Notes under the pieces: model-generated
The model's database searches: none
The model's input: only the letters and a program-made list of their open reading frames with translations
What the model was told of the DNA's origin: nothing
Source: Planctomycetota bacterium
GTDB taxonomy: Bacteria > Planctomycetota > UBA1135 > GCA-002748355
Length of the DNA stretch: 46,383 nucleotides
Direction of reading: 5' to 3'
Assembly (NCBI GenBank): GCA_002685965.1
Contig: NYZE01000063.1
Location: forward strand, 1 to 46,383
Part shown: positions 46,162-46,383 of the stretch, in pieces
Numbering within the stretch: position 1 is the first letter of the stretch
Layout of the letters: every line of letters begins with the position of its first letter
Program-made: the position numbers and the translations under genes

Positions 46162-46383
46162 ATGCGCAGGCTCCCCCTCATCGCCGCCGTGCTCGCCGGA
46201 ACCCTCTCCGTTGAGCTTCCCGCCCAGATCGGTTCCTCAACGTCCCGATTGGGTCGCTCCGCCAGTCCCGTCACCCGGTCGGCTCCCGTCCAGCGACGCT
46301 CCGCACCAGTGCAGCGACGCTCCGCACCAGTGCAGCGACGCTCCGCACCAGTGCAGCGGCGCTCCGCACCAGTGCAGCGTCGA
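46162..46383 (+). CDS. exported Arg-rich repeat protein, truncated by window edge
   Basis: ATG ORF MRRLPLIAAVLAGTLSVELPAQIGSSTSRLGRSASPVTR(SAPVQRR)5, no stop before the end. Confidence 0.6.
   Translation, partial: MRRLPLIAAVLAGTLSVELPAQIGSSTSRLGRSASPVTRSAPVQRRSAPVQRRSAPVQRRSAPVQRRSAPVQRR
46279..46383 (+). repeat. 21-bp tandem coding repeat, 5 units
   Basis: TCGGCTCCCGTCCAGCGACGC then four near-identical TCCGCACCAGTGCAGCGACGC units, in frame (SAPVQRR)5. Confidence 0.95.

Noticed and set aside
46279-46383. CRISPR-like array
   Set aside because: Direct repeats are contiguous with no spacers and are in frame with a signal-peptide ORF.

Overview
High-GC bacterial chromosomal segment, densely coded on both strands. 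Gene content and style suggest Planctomycetota or a relative (inference only). No rRNA, CRISPR array, integrase or transposase was seen. I support about 40 CDS, two tRNA-Ser genes, a few promoter and hairpin elements, one gene remnant, and one CDS cut by the right edge. Recognisable loci: proline dehydrogenase, UspA, DUF971, MobA-like, RluA-type pseudouridine synthase, an Mrp + heterodimeric ABC exporter operon, NUDIX, TypA/BipA, a D-threonine aldolase-like PLP enzyme, three tandem secreted CocE/NonD-type hydrolases, a YdjY-domain protein, NAD(P)HX dehydratase, L-asparaginase, bifunctional nuclease, a TMTC-like membrane protein, MurD, McsA-McsB-ClpC, DprA, a FabH-like synthase, a YbgC-type thioesterase and a leucine-dehydrogenase-family enzyme. 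Points most worth a second look: (1) a 0.9 kb non-coding island (4790-5695) with two clusters of consecutive perfect hairpins, next to a truncated aldehyde dehydrogenase 3' end; (2) a secreted Arg-rich (SAPVQRR)n protein encoded by 21-bp tandem repeats running off the right edge; (3) three tandem secreted hydrolases sharing a distinctive C-terminal domain ending in RFR; (4) a mcsA-mcsB-clpC protein-arginine phosphorylation locus with no visible ctsR, plus inverted repeats around clpC; (5) a leucine dehydrogenase whose conserved N-terminus extends upstream of every ATG/GTG/TTG; (6) a free-standing protein resembling secretin N-domains. All calls are from reading the sequence and supplied translations. 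No searches or folding programs were run.
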